Positions 5,090 to 5,135 of a stretch of DNA of 5,135 nucleotides are shown here, piece after piece (position 1 is the first letter of the stretch; every line of letters starts with the position of its first letter). The position numbers and the translations under genes were made by a program. The notes under the pieces are model-generated. The model had not been told where the DNA came from and did not search any database. It worked only from the letters and a program-made list of their open reading frames with translations. Origin of the DNA: a bacterium (lineage in GTDB: Bacteria > UBA9089 > CG2-30-40-21 > SBAY01); the NCBI GenBank assembly GCA_040757115.1, contig JBFLYA010000266.1, positions 1 to 5,135 on the forward strand, in the 5' to 3' direction.

Positions 5090-5135
5090 AAGGATTTTGT
5101 GTCAATATTCAGAATCCCGTGTTTCAAAATTCTAT

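Overview
This window looks like chromosomal DNA of an AT-rich, uncultured Gram-negative-type (diderm) bacterium. The evidence is a signal-peptide protein with Spy/CpxP-like LTxxQ motifs, a MacB/FtsX-family permease, and a dTDP-sugar enzyme with a methyltransferase, both typical of surface polysaccharide work. Promoters are close to the sigma-70 consensus. The exact phylum cannot be fixed from the sequence. The heavy load of short-period intergenic repeats resembles, from general familiarity only, genomes of Omnitrophota or Desantisbacteria-like lineages.

Layout. Bases 1-165 hold only a weak candidate for a short minus-strand reading frame. Bases 166-660 are a gene-free block of repeats: ACGGAT units, an inverted CGGATT pair, a 234-bp element with inverted GTAACCGTTCA ends, ACGCAAAGA units, a GC-rich hairpin and a CCCGAGY tandem array. 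Next come a secreted Spy/CpxP-like protein (665-1444, minus), a 255-bp nested inverted-repeat element (1475-1729), and a NodS-like SAM methyltransferase (1733-2401, minus). A divergent promoter region (2402-2546) separates the methyltransferase from rfbA, glucose-1-phosphate thymidylyltransferase (2547-3428, plus). Bases 3429-3711 carry no convincing gene. They hold further GTAACCGTTCA repeats and a second copy of the methyltransferase promoter. A MacB-like ABC transporter permease (3712-4899, minus, TTG start) follows, with a long leader and a perfect-consensus promoter at 5061-5089.

How the genes work together. RfbA makes dTDP-glucose, the precursor of dTDP-rhamnose and related sugars. The divergent NodS-like methyltransferase could modify a glycan or glycolipid, so the pair may belong to surface polysaccharide synthesis; this is inference. 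The permease and the Spy/CpxP-like protein are envelope functions with no demonstrated link to it. No rfbB, rfbC or rfbD, no ABC ATPase and no MacA-type adaptor are in the window.

The most unusual content is non-coding. Six copies of an 11-bp head (GTAACCGTTCA or GTAACTATTCA) are present; five lead into, or lie beside, 8-9-bp-period tails, and two pairs face each other to form elements of about 235-255 bp. There is also a duplicated promoter whose spacer is conserved, and a perfect promoter that appears to produce a leaderless methyltransferase mRNA.
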